Of a stretch of 64,000 nt of DNA, positions 22,651 to 30,729 are shown in pieces. The notes under the pieces are model-generated. The model made no database searches. It saw nothing but the letters and a program-made list of their open reading frames with translations, and had not been told where the DNA came from. Each line of letters begins with the position of its first letter. Position 1 is the stretch's first letter. The DNA comes from Aquilaria yunnanensis (lineage: Eukaryota; Streptophyta; Magnoliopsida; Malvales; Thymelaeaceae), in contig CM077597.1 in the NCBI GenBank assembly GCA_039654915.1, positions 73,720,001 through 73,784,000 of the forward strand, in the 5' to 3' direction. Made by a program: the position numbers and the translations under genes.

Positions 22651-24232
22651 TTTAGAGCCTCTGCGATAAGAACTCTCCTATCGTTGAAGGGAAAATTTGA
22701 TAATTTTGAGGTTAAGGGTCCTACCTTAGAACCTCGACGATAGGAACTCTCCTATCGTTTGAAGTAAAATTGATTGTTTTGAGGTTAAGGGTCCTACCTT
22801 AGAACTTCGACGATAGGAACTCTCCTATCGTTTGAAGGAAAATTGATGATTTTGAGGTTAAGGGTCCTACCTTAGAACCTCGACGATAGGAACTCTCCTA
22901 TCGTTTGAAGTAAAATTGATTGTTTTGAGGTTAAGGGTCCTACCTTAGAACCTCGACGATAAGAACTCTCCTATCGTTTGAAGGAAAATTGATGATTTTG
23001 AGGTTAAGGGTCCTACCTTAGAACCTCGACGATAGGAACTCTCCTATCGTTTGAAGGAAAATTGATGATTTTGAGGCTAAGGGTCCTACCTTAGAACCTC
23101 GACGACAGGAACTCTCCTATCGTTTGAAGGAAAATTGTTTGAATGAGGTTAAGGGTCCTACCTTAGAACCTCGACGATAGGAACTCTCCTATCGTTTGAA
23201 GGAAAATTGATGATTTTGAGGTTAAGGGCCCTACCTTAGAACCTCGACGATAGGAACTCTCCTATCGTTTGAAGGAAAATTGATTGTTTTGAGGTTAAGG
23301 GTCCTACCTTAGAACCTCGACGATAGGAACTCTCCTATCGTTTGAAGGAAAATTGATGATTTTGAGGTTAAGGGTCCTACCTTAGAACCTCGACGATAGG
23401 AACTCTCCTATCGTTTGAAGGAAAATTGATGATTTTGAGGTTAAGGGTCCTACCTTAGAACCTCGACGACAGGAACTCTCCTATCGTTTGAAGGAAAATT
23501 GTTTGAATGAGGTTAAGGGTCCTACCTTAGAACCTCGACGATAGGAACTCTCCTATCGTTTGAAGGAAAATTGATGATTTTGAGGTTAAGGGTCCTACCT
23601 TAGAACCTCGACGACAGGAACTCTCCTATCGTTTGAAGGAAAATTGTTTGAATGAGGTTAAGGGTCCTACCTTAGAACCTCGACGATAGGAACTCTCCTA
23701 TCGTTTGAAGGAAAATTGATGATTTTGAGGTTAAGGGCCCTACCTTAGAACCTCGACGATAGGAACTCTCCTATCGTTTGAAGGAAAATTGATTGTTTTG
23801 AGGTTAAGGGTCCTACCTTTGAACCTCGACGATAGGAACTCTCCTATCGTTTGAAGGAAAATTGTTTGAATGAGGTTAAGGGTCCTACCTTAGAACCTCG
23901 ACGATAGGAACTCTCCTATCGTTTGAAGGAAAATTGATGATTTTGAGGTTAAGGGCCCTACCTTAGAACCTCGACGATAGGAACTCTCCTATCGTTTGAA
24001 GGAAAATTGATGATTTTGAGGTTAAGGGTCCTACCTTAGAACCTCGACGATAGGAACTCTCCTATCGTTTGAAGGAAAATTGTTTGAATGAGGTTAAGGG
24101 TCCTACCTTAGAACCTCGACGATAGGAACTCTCCTATCGCTTGAAGGAAAATTGATGATTTTGAGGTTAAAGGCCCTACCTTAGAACCTCGACGATAGGA
24201 ACTCTCCTATCGTTTGAAGGAAAATTGATGGA
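22651..24232 (-). repeat. 73-bp minisatellite with hairpin units
   Basis: About 22 direct repeats, mostly 73 bp, with a 70-bp variant ('aaattgtttgaatgaggtt'). Most units contain the perfect hairpin CGATAGGA-ACTC-TCCTATCG and a second inverted pair GAGGT...ACCTC spanning TTAAGGGTCCTACCTTAGA. Units differ by only a few bases, and the two unit types are interspersed, which indicates recent amplification of multi-unit blocks. Tandem repeats in the 3' untranslated region are documented for Tat-lineage elements and can seed genomic satellites. Confidence 0.93.
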
Positions 24233-24650
24233 TGTCGAGGTAAAGGTTCCATCCTTAAAACCTCGGATTGATTGATTGATTTCGAGGCAAAGGTTCCATC
24301 CTTAAAACCCCGATGATGAAAATTGATTGTTTTCGAGGCAAAGGTTCCATCCTTAAAACCCCGATGATGAAAATTGATTATTTTCGAGGCAAAGGTTCCA
24401 TCCTTAAAACCCCGGATTGATTAATTGATGTCGAGGCAAAGGTTCCATCCTTAAAACCTCGACGATTGATTGAGTTCGAGGCAAAGGTTCCATCCTTAAA
24501 ACCTCGATGATGAAAATTGATTGTTTTCGAGGTAAAGGTTCCATCCTTAAAACCCCGATGATGAAAATTGATTATTTTTGAGGCAAAGGTTCCATCCTTA
24601 AAACCCCGATGATGAAAATTGATTTTGAGGCTAAAGAGCTTTCCTTAGGA
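24233..24650 (-). repeat. Second minisatellite array, about 50-bp units
   Basis: Eight repeats of 'cgaggcaaaggttccatcc' plus TTAAAACC, spaced about 44-55 bases, with variable GATTGATTGATTT or GATGATGAAAATTG linkers. It resembles the first array in its 'cgagg...acctcg' flanks and probably descends from the same ancestral sequence. Confidence 0.85.
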
Positions 24651-25172
24651 CCTCGAGCGAAATTTATATGAAAGCAATTGAAATTGGAATAATTTTCTTC
24701 GAAAGTGTGAATTTTCATAATAGGTGAGTGCAAAAATTTAAACTTCGATAAGATGAGTGAATCTTGATGATGACAATAACACTGACAAATTATGTAAAGG
24801 GAACGGATGTTTGGAATCAATATCCAAGGTTCATCTAATATTTTCTTCAGTAAATATAGATTCCCTTGTGAGATATGTCATCCAAATAAGGTTAAAGCTT
24901 AACTACCCCAAAATGTTATGCCTAGTAGACCTAATAGGATGCGTCTCAAGAGTAATAAAAATTACTCTTTACTCAGCCATTCCAACCTAAAGGCATTGTC
25001 CCATGGTTTTAATATCAGCATGGACGAAACTATCTTATAAGATAACGAAATTCCCTGAAAATAAAAACTGAAATACGAAAGAAAATGCTGATAATTAAAA
25101 CTAAAGGACAAGAAAAACGGATCAGATCGCTTCTTTCTTCCACAATACTTCAACAGGGTGAGTAGAGGACCA
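24651..25172. other. Non-coding stretch between minisatellites and LOG
   Basis: About 520 bases downstream of the LOG stop on the transcribed strand, with no credible gene. It would hold the LOG 3' untranslated region and terminator; no poly(A) signal can be assigned with confidence. Confidence 0.5.
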
Positions 25173-25802
25173 TTATGGGAGTGAACTGGTCGGGAAAGAC
25201 TGTCGTGTCCAGTCTATCTGAATCATTGCTGGATCTGGTTCAGGAACAAAAGCTTGTATTTTATCTAGCAATTCTTCAGCAGTTGTTGCGGATATTATGA
25301 TTCGCCGTGCCACTCTTGATATGAAATTCTTCTGCATAGCATAATCCATAAAAGCTATCAGACCTGTAAAGAAATTGTTAACATTCAAAAGCCCAATGGG
25401 TTTCTTATGCAAATTAAGTTGGGCCATGGAAGCAATTTGGAAGACTTCTCCTAATGTACCAAAACCGCCGGGTAGAGTGATGAAAGCATCAGCATTTAAA
25501 AGCATTTGTAGCACACGCTCTTGTAGATTTTTGACCATTAATTCTTCTCCAATCGTGCCCCCGGAAACAAATTTCAAAGGTCCAGGGATGATACCCAAAA
25601 CTTGACTTCCTCCTAAAGATGCTGCTGATGCTACACCTCCCATTAATCCGACACTACCTCCTCCATAAACTAAATGTATTTTTCGCTCAGCTAATACTCT
25701 ACCCAAATGGTTGGCTGCTTTTAAATACTCTTCATCTTTTCCAGGAAAAGCCCCAGAAAATACACAAATACTTCGGGATTTACGAGTTGGGGTTTTCTCC
25801 AT
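25173..25802 (-). CDS. LOG: LOG-family cytokinin-activating phosphoribohydrolase
   Basis: 209 codons, intronless, ATG at 25802 (the frame is open upstream, but no ATG lies there). LOG enzymes hydrolyse cytokinin riboside 5'-monophosphates to free active cytokinin and ribose 5-phosphate in the cytosol. Visible features: 'ICVFSGAFPGKDEEY' near residue 12, the nucleotide-binding 'VYGGGSVGLMGG' near 46, conserved Arg in 'LQERVLQM', and the signature 'LPGGFGTLGE' (PGGxGTxxE) near 112 with the catalytic Glu. Length equals the plant family's. Wording such as 'AANHLGRVLAERKIHLVYGGG' and the 'AFVPEPDP' end resembles LOGL10-type proteins. Plant LOG genes normally have several introns, so this looks RNA-derived. 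It lies in sense with the retroelement, 590 bp after the last zinc-finger ORF. An active enzyme is likely but untested. Confidence 0.93.
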   Translation of the reverse strand: MEKTPTRKSRSICVFSGAFPGKDEEYLKAANHLGRVLAERKIHLVYGGGSVGLMGGVASAASLGGSQVLGIIPGPLKFVSGGTIGEELMVKNLQERVLQMLLNADAFITLPGGFGTLGEVFQIASMAQLNLHKKPIGLLNVNNFFTGLIAFMDYAMQKNFISRVARRIIISATTAEELLDKIQAFVPEPDPAMIQIDWTRQSFPTSSLP

Positions 25803-25832
25803 TCCTATCCTTACCCTTGTGAGAAAAGAGGA

Positions 25833-25842
25833 TATATTTATA
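25833..25842 (-). promoter_or_regulatory. TATA-like box before LOG
   Basis: The sense strand reads CATCTCTATAAATATATCC, similar to the CATCACTATAAATGCG modules before the zinc-finger genes. It starts only about 30-40 bases before the LOG ATG, so a transcript from it would have almost no leader; read-through from the LTR is an alternative. Confidence 0.4.
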
Positions 25843-25884
25843 GAGATGAAGAGATAAGGCAATAATTTTATTTTTCAAGAATGG

Positions 25885-26345
25885 ATACATTATTGCCAGC
25901 TATTCATAGTAGTCACGGGTATGACTCTGGTCAGGTATGGGTACACTATTGTTAAAAGAGGAGGAAAATTTTCAAAATAGCTGCTAGCATGTACAGTAGT
26001 CGCGACTGTAGCTTATGTCAGGAGTAGGTACATGATTGTCGGATGAGAAGGAAAATTTCAAAGGTGGCAGGTATATACAGTAGTCATAATTATAGCTCAT
26101 GTCAGGAGTGGGTACATTATGGGAGGAAAATTTCAAAAGCGTCAGCTAGCATGTACAGTATCGTGACTATGGCTTATGTCAAGAGTGGATACATTATTGC
26201 TGAAAGAGGAGGAAAATTTCAAAAGCGACAGCTAGCACGTACAGTAATCGTGACTTTGGTTCATGTCAGGAGTGGATACATTATTACCAAAAGGGGAGGA
26301 AAATTTCAAAAGCAACAGCTAGCACGTACAGTAATCGTGACCTTG
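25885..26345 (-). repeat. About 80-bp tandem repeat between zinc-finger copy D and LOG
   Basis: Six repeats marked by (g/a)tacattattg-type cores at about 25887, 25950, 26029, 26113, 26190 and 26277. Each includes 'ggaggaaaatttcaaaagc', 'gctagcacgtacagtaatcgtga' variants and 'catgtcaggagtgg'. Single diverged units of the same motif follow copies A, B and C (about 28700, 27871, 27098), so the array grew from the normal downstream spacer of the zinc-finger gene. Confidence 0.8.
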
Positions 26346-26391
26346 TTCCGTCTTCTACTGGCTTTGCGTCCAGTAACGGCTTCAATGCTTT

Positions 26392-26955
26392 CTATGAATC
26401 AGTGATTTGCATCTCATCTAGCTTTTTCACAAACTGGCAAACAGGGTCGTTTAGGGTCAGATTCCCAAGACTGTAACATTCTCGTTCTTTTTGGAGAATT
26501 ATCCATAATCCAACAACCTCAAATTGCACTATTCCGCAAGAATGCGCTTCAAGAACCTCTCGGATATCTTCCAGAGATTCCTTACGCAAGCCATTCTTGA
26601 TGAATTTTATTCTATCATTACGATTTCTGGTGATCACTCCTGGAGAACGACATTTATTGCCGCAAATCCACCATCCACAATTATGACAAACGCCTAGCCT
26701 CTTTACTCTTCTTTTTTTGGCATAAGCGCTTTTACCAAAGCCAGGCATACGGGGAAAGAACGCTTCTGGAACTTCACCAGCTGAACGAACCTTAGCTTCA
26801 ATTAGCCACCGCACATTATCAGGAATGCCTTTGTGCATAAATAGTCGGAATCGTTCACATCTAGCTTGATAAACCTTTTTAAGAACATTTATTGGGAAAG
26901 AAGGGAAATATTTTCGTAGAGCAGAAAGAGAAGGCTCCATTGATGAAGGAGGCAT
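26392..26955 (-). CDS. Zinc-finger nucleic-acid-binding-like protein, copy D
   Basis: 187 codons, ATG 26955; a second in-frame ATG at 26940 matches the start used by copies A and B. The helical N-terminus ('LRKYFPSFPINVLKK') is followed by a basic run 'SAYAKKRRVKRLGVC' and the compact finger CHNCGWWICGNKC (CX2CX4CX3C, residues about 89-101). Next come 'DRIKFIKNGL', 'HSCG' and a conserved C-terminus ('LTLNDPVCQFV'). The basic run, finger and FI-x-x-G stretch resemble the cysteine-rich nucleic-acid-binding proteins of carlaviruses/vitiviruses (Carla_C4-like); this is similarity by motif, not proven homology. Viral members bind RNA/DNA and several act in silencing suppression. Downstream half differs most from the other copies. 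Confidence 0.8.
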   Translation of the reverse strand: MPPSSMEPSLSALRKYFPSFPINVLKKVYQARCERFRLFMHKGIPDNVRWLIEAKVRSAGEVPEAFFPRMPGFGKSAYAKKRRVKRLGVCHNCGWWICGNKCRSPGVITRNRNDRIKFIKNGLRKESLEDIREVLEAHSCGIVQFEVVGLWIILQKERECYSLGNLTLNDPVCQFVKKLDEMQITDS

Positions 26956-27048
26956 TTAAGAGAAAAAGAAAGAAATTAGTGATTGTAGGAAATGGAAATA
27001 ACTGACTTTGGGAGTTATGGAGTACCGTATCCAGAAGGAAGAACACGC

Positions 27049-27095
27049 ATTTATAGTGATGAAAGGATAATGCGTTTATTACACTTACGGAAGTA
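27049..27095 (-). promoter_or_regulatory. Promoter module of zinc-finger copy D
   Basis: Sense strand: TAAGTGTAATAAACGCATTA, then CCTTTCATCACTATAAATG; TATA box at 27049-27055, about 95 bases before the ATG. Nearly the same module precedes copies B and C. Confidence 0.6.
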
Positions 27096-27203
27096 AGTAC
27101 ATTATTGCCAAAAGAAAAGACAAATGACAGCTTATATGTACAGCAATCATGACTGTGGCTCTCATCTTCCACTAGTTTATGTCTAGTAATGGCTTTAATG
27201 CCT

Positions 27204-27767
27204 TCATAAGTCGGGGATTTGCTTCCCATCCAGTTTTCTCACAAACTGGCAAACAGGGTCATTAAAAGTTAGATTTCCAAGACTGTAACGATCCTGCTCT
27301 TTACGGAAAGTCCACCATAAATCCATAATTTCCCATTGCACTATTTCACAAGAATGTGTTTCAAAAGTTAATAGGATATCATCCAAAGATTCCTTACGCA
27401 GGGCGTTCTTGATGAATTTTCTTTTATCTTCATGATTTCTGGAGATGTATCCTAAAAAGCGACATTTAGTATTACAATTCCATCGTCCACATTTATGACA
27501 GACACCTAGCCTCTTTGCTCTTCGCTTTTTGGCATAAGCGCTTTTACCAAAGCCGGGCATACGGGGAAAGAACGCTTCTGGGACTTCACCAGCTGAACGA
27601 ACCTTAGCTTCAATTAGCCACCGCACATTATCAGGAATGCCTTTGTGCATAAATACTCTGAATCGTTCACATCTAGCTTGATAAATCTTTTTAAGAACAT
27701 TTATTGGGAAAGAAGGGAAATATTTTCGTAGAGCAGAAAGGGAAGGCTCCATTGATGAAGGAGGCAT
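27204..27767 (-). CDS. Zinc-finger nucleic-acid-binding-like protein, copy C
   Basis: 187 codons, ATG 27767 (alternative in-frame ATG 27752 corresponds to the start of copies A and B). The first about 88 residues differ from copy D at only three positions, whereas the part after the finger (CHKCGRWNCNTKC, then 'LGYISRN-EDKRKFIKN') is much closer to copy B. The gene is therefore a mosaic. The basic 'YAKKRRAKRLG' run directly before the first cysteine is intact, and the C-terminal block 'NDPVCQFVRKLDGKQIPDL' is identical to copy B. Role as for copy D: probable nucleic-acid binding; family assignment by motif to Carla_C4-like viral proteins. It lies 249 bases upstream of copy D with its own TATA module. 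Confidence 0.8.
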   Translation of the reverse strand: MPPSSMEPSLSALRKYFPSFPINVLKKIYQARCERFRVFMHKGIPDNVRWLIEAKVRSAGEVPEAFFPRMPGFGKSAYAKKRRAKRLGVCHKCGRWNCNTKCRFLGYISRNHEDKRKFIKNALRKESLDDILLTFETHSCEIVQWEIMDLWWTFRKEQDRYSLGNLTFNDPVCQFVRKLDGKQIPDL

Positions 27768-27822
27768 TTAAGAGAAAAAGAAAGAAATTAGTGATTGTAG
27801 GAAACGGAAATAACTAACACAT

Positions 27823-27875
27823 ATTTATAGTGATGAAAGGGATAATGCGTTAATTACACTTACAGAAGCAAGTAC
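27823..27875 (-). promoter_or_regulatory. Promoter module of zinc-finger copy C
   Basis: Sense strand TAAGTGTAATTAACGCATTA, then CCCTTTCATCACTATAAAT; TATA at 27823-27829, about 56 bases before the ATG. The leader is shorter than in copies B and D because the segment holding 'ACTTTGGGAGTTATGGAGTAC' in D is missing here. Confidence 0.6.
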
Positions 27876-27979
27876 ATTATTGTCAAAAGAAAAGACAAAT
27901 GACAGCTTATATGTATAGGAATCATGACCGTGACTCTCATCTTCTACTGATTCATGTCCAGTAATGGCTTCAATGCCTT

Positions 27980-28528
27980 CTATAAGTCGGGGATTTGCTT
28001 CCCATCTAGTTTTCTTACAAACTGACAAACAGGGTCATTTAAAATCACATTCCCAAGACTGTAACGGTTTCGTTCTTTATGGTAAGTCCTCCATAAACCG
28101 ATAATTTCACCTTGCACTTTTCCACAAGAATGCGTTTCAAGAGTCTCTCGGATATCTTCCAGAGACTCCTTACGCAGGCCATTCTTAATGAATTTTCTTT
28201 TATCTTCACGATTTATGGAGATGTATCCTAAAGAGCGACATTTAGTATTACAATTCCATCGCCCACATTTATAACACACGCCTAGTCTCTTTGCTCTTCG
28301 CCTTTTGGCATAACGGCTTTTACCTAAACCTGGCATGCGGGGCATAAATGCATCTGGAACTTCACCCGCCAAACGGACCTTAGCTTCAATTATCCACTGC
28401 ACATTATCGGGAATGCCTTTGCGTGTAAAAACTCTGATTCTTTCACATCTAGCAAGGTAGATCTTTTTAAGGACTTTTAGTGGGAGGGAAGGAAAGTATT
28501 TTCGCAGTACAGAAAGAGTAGAATCCAT
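27980..28528 (-). CDS. Zinc-finger nucleic-acid-binding-like protein, copy B
   Basis: 182 codons, ATG 28528. N-terminus 'MDSTLSVLRKYFPSLPLKV', basic run 'SRYAKRRRAKRLGVC', finger CYKCGRWNCNTKC (about residues 84-96), 'DKRKFIKNGLRKESL', 'ETHSCG' and the conserved end 'NDPVCQFVRKLDGKQIPDL'. The Lys/Arg-rich stretch abutting the first cysteine and the FIKNG segment about 20 residues after the last are the features shared with carlavirus/vitivirus cysteine-rich proteins. The viral fingers have a wider spacing and the viral proteins are usually shorter (about 100-140 residues), so this is a relative or a convergent form. The frame is fully open; its own TATA module lies upstream. Confidence 0.8.
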   Translation of the reverse strand: MDSTLSVLRKYFPSLPLKVLKKIYLARCERIRVFTRKGIPDNVQWIIEAKVRLAGEVPDAFMPRMPGLGKSRYAKRRRAKRLGVCYKCGRWNCNTKCRSLGYISINREDKRKFIKNGLRKESLEDIRETLETHSCGKVQGEIIGLWRTYHKERNRYSLGNVILNDPVCQFVRKLDGKQIPDL

Positions 28529-28648
28529 TGATGAGGGAAGAATTTGAGAGAAGAGGGAAATGAATCAGTTATTGCAGGAAACTGGAATAACCGACTTTAG
28601 AAGTCACGGGGTATCTTATCTGTTGTTTAATCAGAAGGAAGAACACGC

Positions 28649-28695
28649 ATTTATAGTGATGAAAAGGGATAACGTGTCGATTACACTTAGGGGAG
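28649..28695 (-). promoter_or_regulatory. Promoter module of zinc-finger copy B
   Basis: Sense strand TAAGTGTAATCGACACGTTA, then CCCTTTTCATCACTATAAATG; TATA at 28649-28655, about 120 bases before the ATG. The downstream bases GCGTGTTCTTCCTTCTG are identical to copy D. Confidence 0.6.
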
Positions 28696-28817
28696 CATGT
28701 ACATCTGTCAAAAGAAAATGCAAATTTTTCCAAATATAACAAACTGTATGTACAGTAATTGTGACTGTGGCTCACATCTTCCACTGGTTTTACGTCCAGT
28801 AATGGCATTAACGGCTT

Positions 28818-29366
28818 CTATGAGTCGAGGATCTGCTTCCCATCCAGCTTTCTTACAAACCGGCAAACAGGGTCGTTTAAAGTCAGATTCCCGGGACTGT
28901 AACGGTCTCGTTCTTCATGAAAAATACTCCATAAATCAAGAATTTCACGTTGCACAGATCCACAAGAATGCGTCTCAAGAGTCAATTGGATATCATCCAA
29001 TGAGTCCTTACTCAAGCCATTCTTGATGAACCGTATTTTATCTTCTCGATTATTGGAGATCATTCCTAAAGAACGACACCTAGTTTTACAAGTCCACCTA
29101 CCACATTTATGGCAGACTTGTAATCTTTTCGCTCTTCTTTTTCTGGCATAAGAACTTTTGCCAACACCAGGCATGTAAGATGCAAATGTCTCTAGGATTT
29201 CACCTGCCAGACGAACCTTGGCTTCGATTAACCACCGTACATCTTCAGGTATTCCTTTGTGCATCAAAGCTCTTAATCGTTCACAGCGAACTCGGTAGAT
29301 CTTTTTTAGGATGTTCATTGGGAGAGAAGGGAAATACTTTCGCAAGGCAGAAAAAGTAGGATCCAT
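28818..29366 (-). CDS. Zinc-finger nucleic-acid-binding-like protein, copy A
   Basis: 182 codons, ATG 29366, the first copy after pol. Basic run 'SSYARKRRAKRLQVC', finger CHKCGRWTCKTRC, 'DKIRFIKNGLSKDSLDDI', 'ETHSCG', end 'NDPVCRFVRKLDGKQILDS'. It is the most diverged copy in the N-terminal half yet keeps every cysteine, the basic run and the C-terminal block, which suggests selection on the protein. Unlike B, C and D, no TATAAAT module is visible in the 130 bases upstream, so it may depend on read-through from the LTR or may be the ancestral copy whose promoter was lost. Nucleic-acid binding is inferred from the finger and the basic run. Confidence 0.78.
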   Translation of the reverse strand: MDPTFSALRKYFPSLPMNILKKIYRVRCERLRALMHKGIPEDVRWLIEAKVRLAGEILETFASYMPGVGKSSYARKRRAKRLQVCHKCGRWTCKTRCRSLGMISNNREDKIRFIKNGLSKDSLDDIQLTLETHSCGSVQREILDLWSIFHEERDRYSPGNLTLNDPVCRFVRKLDGKQILDS

Positions 29367-30729
29367 TTTCTAGGAGGAAGTAAAAGAAAGAAGGGGTGAA
29401 GGTATCAGTTATTATGGGCAACTGAGAGAACCGACTTGAGAGTCACGGAGTACCGTATCCGCCGTTTAACCGAAAAAGTGGATCCTGCTTTATTTTAGTA
29501 TCATAGATATTTCTTATCTTTGATATCTCATCAGGCATGACATTGATCCAGTCCTTGATTATTGAATCCATTGTCTGCTTTCGACGACAATATTTCTCGA
29601 TATCCGCACTTATCTTTGACCATAGCTATTTCTTATCTTGGATACCGCTAAGCTGGCGTCAATTCTGTCCATCCCGGTGTAGCCTCGATTATTGAATTGA
29701 TTACCAGGATTTTGACAATATTGTCTACTTTATCCTTGAATTGCTGATGGGGCTGGGTCCACTATATCAGCTGTGCATCCAGCGGTAGATTGGTAAAAAC
29801 GGATGTCACTGAGACGTCAGCTTATACTGCTGTGACTGTGCGGTGGATACGCTTCCCATTTGATCCTTGTTCTGTATGCCATGCATGCATGATGTGAAAT
29901 GCATGAATGCAGAGCATGTGTAACTGATGGATTTATTTTTTTATATATTTGCTTTACTGGATCCTCTTTGTAATTGCCTTCTATCGTTGAATCTCTTTAT
30001 GCTTTCCAACTGTTGTCCATTGTTTCACTTTCCAGCTGTTGTTCATTGTCTTGCTTTCCAGCTGTTGTTCATTGTCTCGCTTTCCAGCTATTGTCCATTG
30101 TCTCAAAAGCCTAACTCTTTTCAAAAATCTTCTTTCCTTGATTTGTTCTTAAATTTTGGCTTCAATTTCCTTAATGTCCGCCTCGTACTTTATGCCTCTC
30201 TAGATAATTGTCCCTGTTGAGATATTCGTGAGTATGATTCTTTCTTGCTGACATGGACGTGTTAAGACTTCTGAAGCGATCATTCAGGCTACCACCAAGG
30301 CTATCTCCCAAAGATTTGTTACTCCTTCTTCTTTGTTAGCCTATGTTCTGTGCCGCTCGCAAAGCAGGACCTCAATCTTACCTGTTTTAATTCATAAAGC
30401 TTATCAAAGTAATCTACGGTCTTTGTTTTTTCTAAGTTTTAATTATTACTATTCTTCCTTCAAAAGTCATAATTTATTGCACACTTAAGGCTAGTAAGAA
30501 TGTGAGATTTGAAGGAAAAGAACTGGATAGAAGCGACTTTAGCATTTTGAACGTGAGAATCTAAGGTAAGTTAAAGAAAATTGGCTTTTTATTTATGAGT
30601 AATATGAAAATCTTGGGTACAGATAGATAATGAAAGTGTAAGAGAAGAAAGCTCTCTTTGACAACTTTGATCAAATAAACTTTGGTAACCCTGTATCCAC
30701 TTCTCCCCTTCTGTTTGAAAATTTCTTCA
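29367..30729. other. Spacer between cargo and pol, with a 26-bp repeat
   Basis: No gene. At 30003-30104 four direct repeats of 26 bp ('tttccagctgttgttcattg' plus six bases) occur. Simple duplications such as 'tatttcttatctt' (29509, 29628) suggest decayed local repeats. This is the junction between ordinary Ogre sequence and cargo; no target duplication or terminal inverted repeat of an inserted element was recognised. Confidence 0.55.

Noticed and set aside
22651..24650. CRISPR-like regular repeat array
   Set aside because: Units are contiguous tandem repeats without unique spacers, in a eukaryotic retrotransposon 3' region; a minisatellite.
26043..26405. 120-codon plus-strand frame with internal repeats
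   Set aside because: Antisense to the zinc-finger spacer array; its repeats are the 80-bp tandem units, and no known domain is present.
28818..29366. Zinc-finger ORFs read as retroviral CCHC nucleocapsid knuckles
   Set aside because: The spacing is CX2CX4CX3C with no histidine ligand, and the proteins lie downstream of integrase, unlike gag knuckles.
22527..30729. Cargo as a complete integrated carlavirus-like genome
   Set aside because: No replicase, triple gene block or coat-protein-like frame is present; only the small cysteine-rich protein resembles a viral gene.
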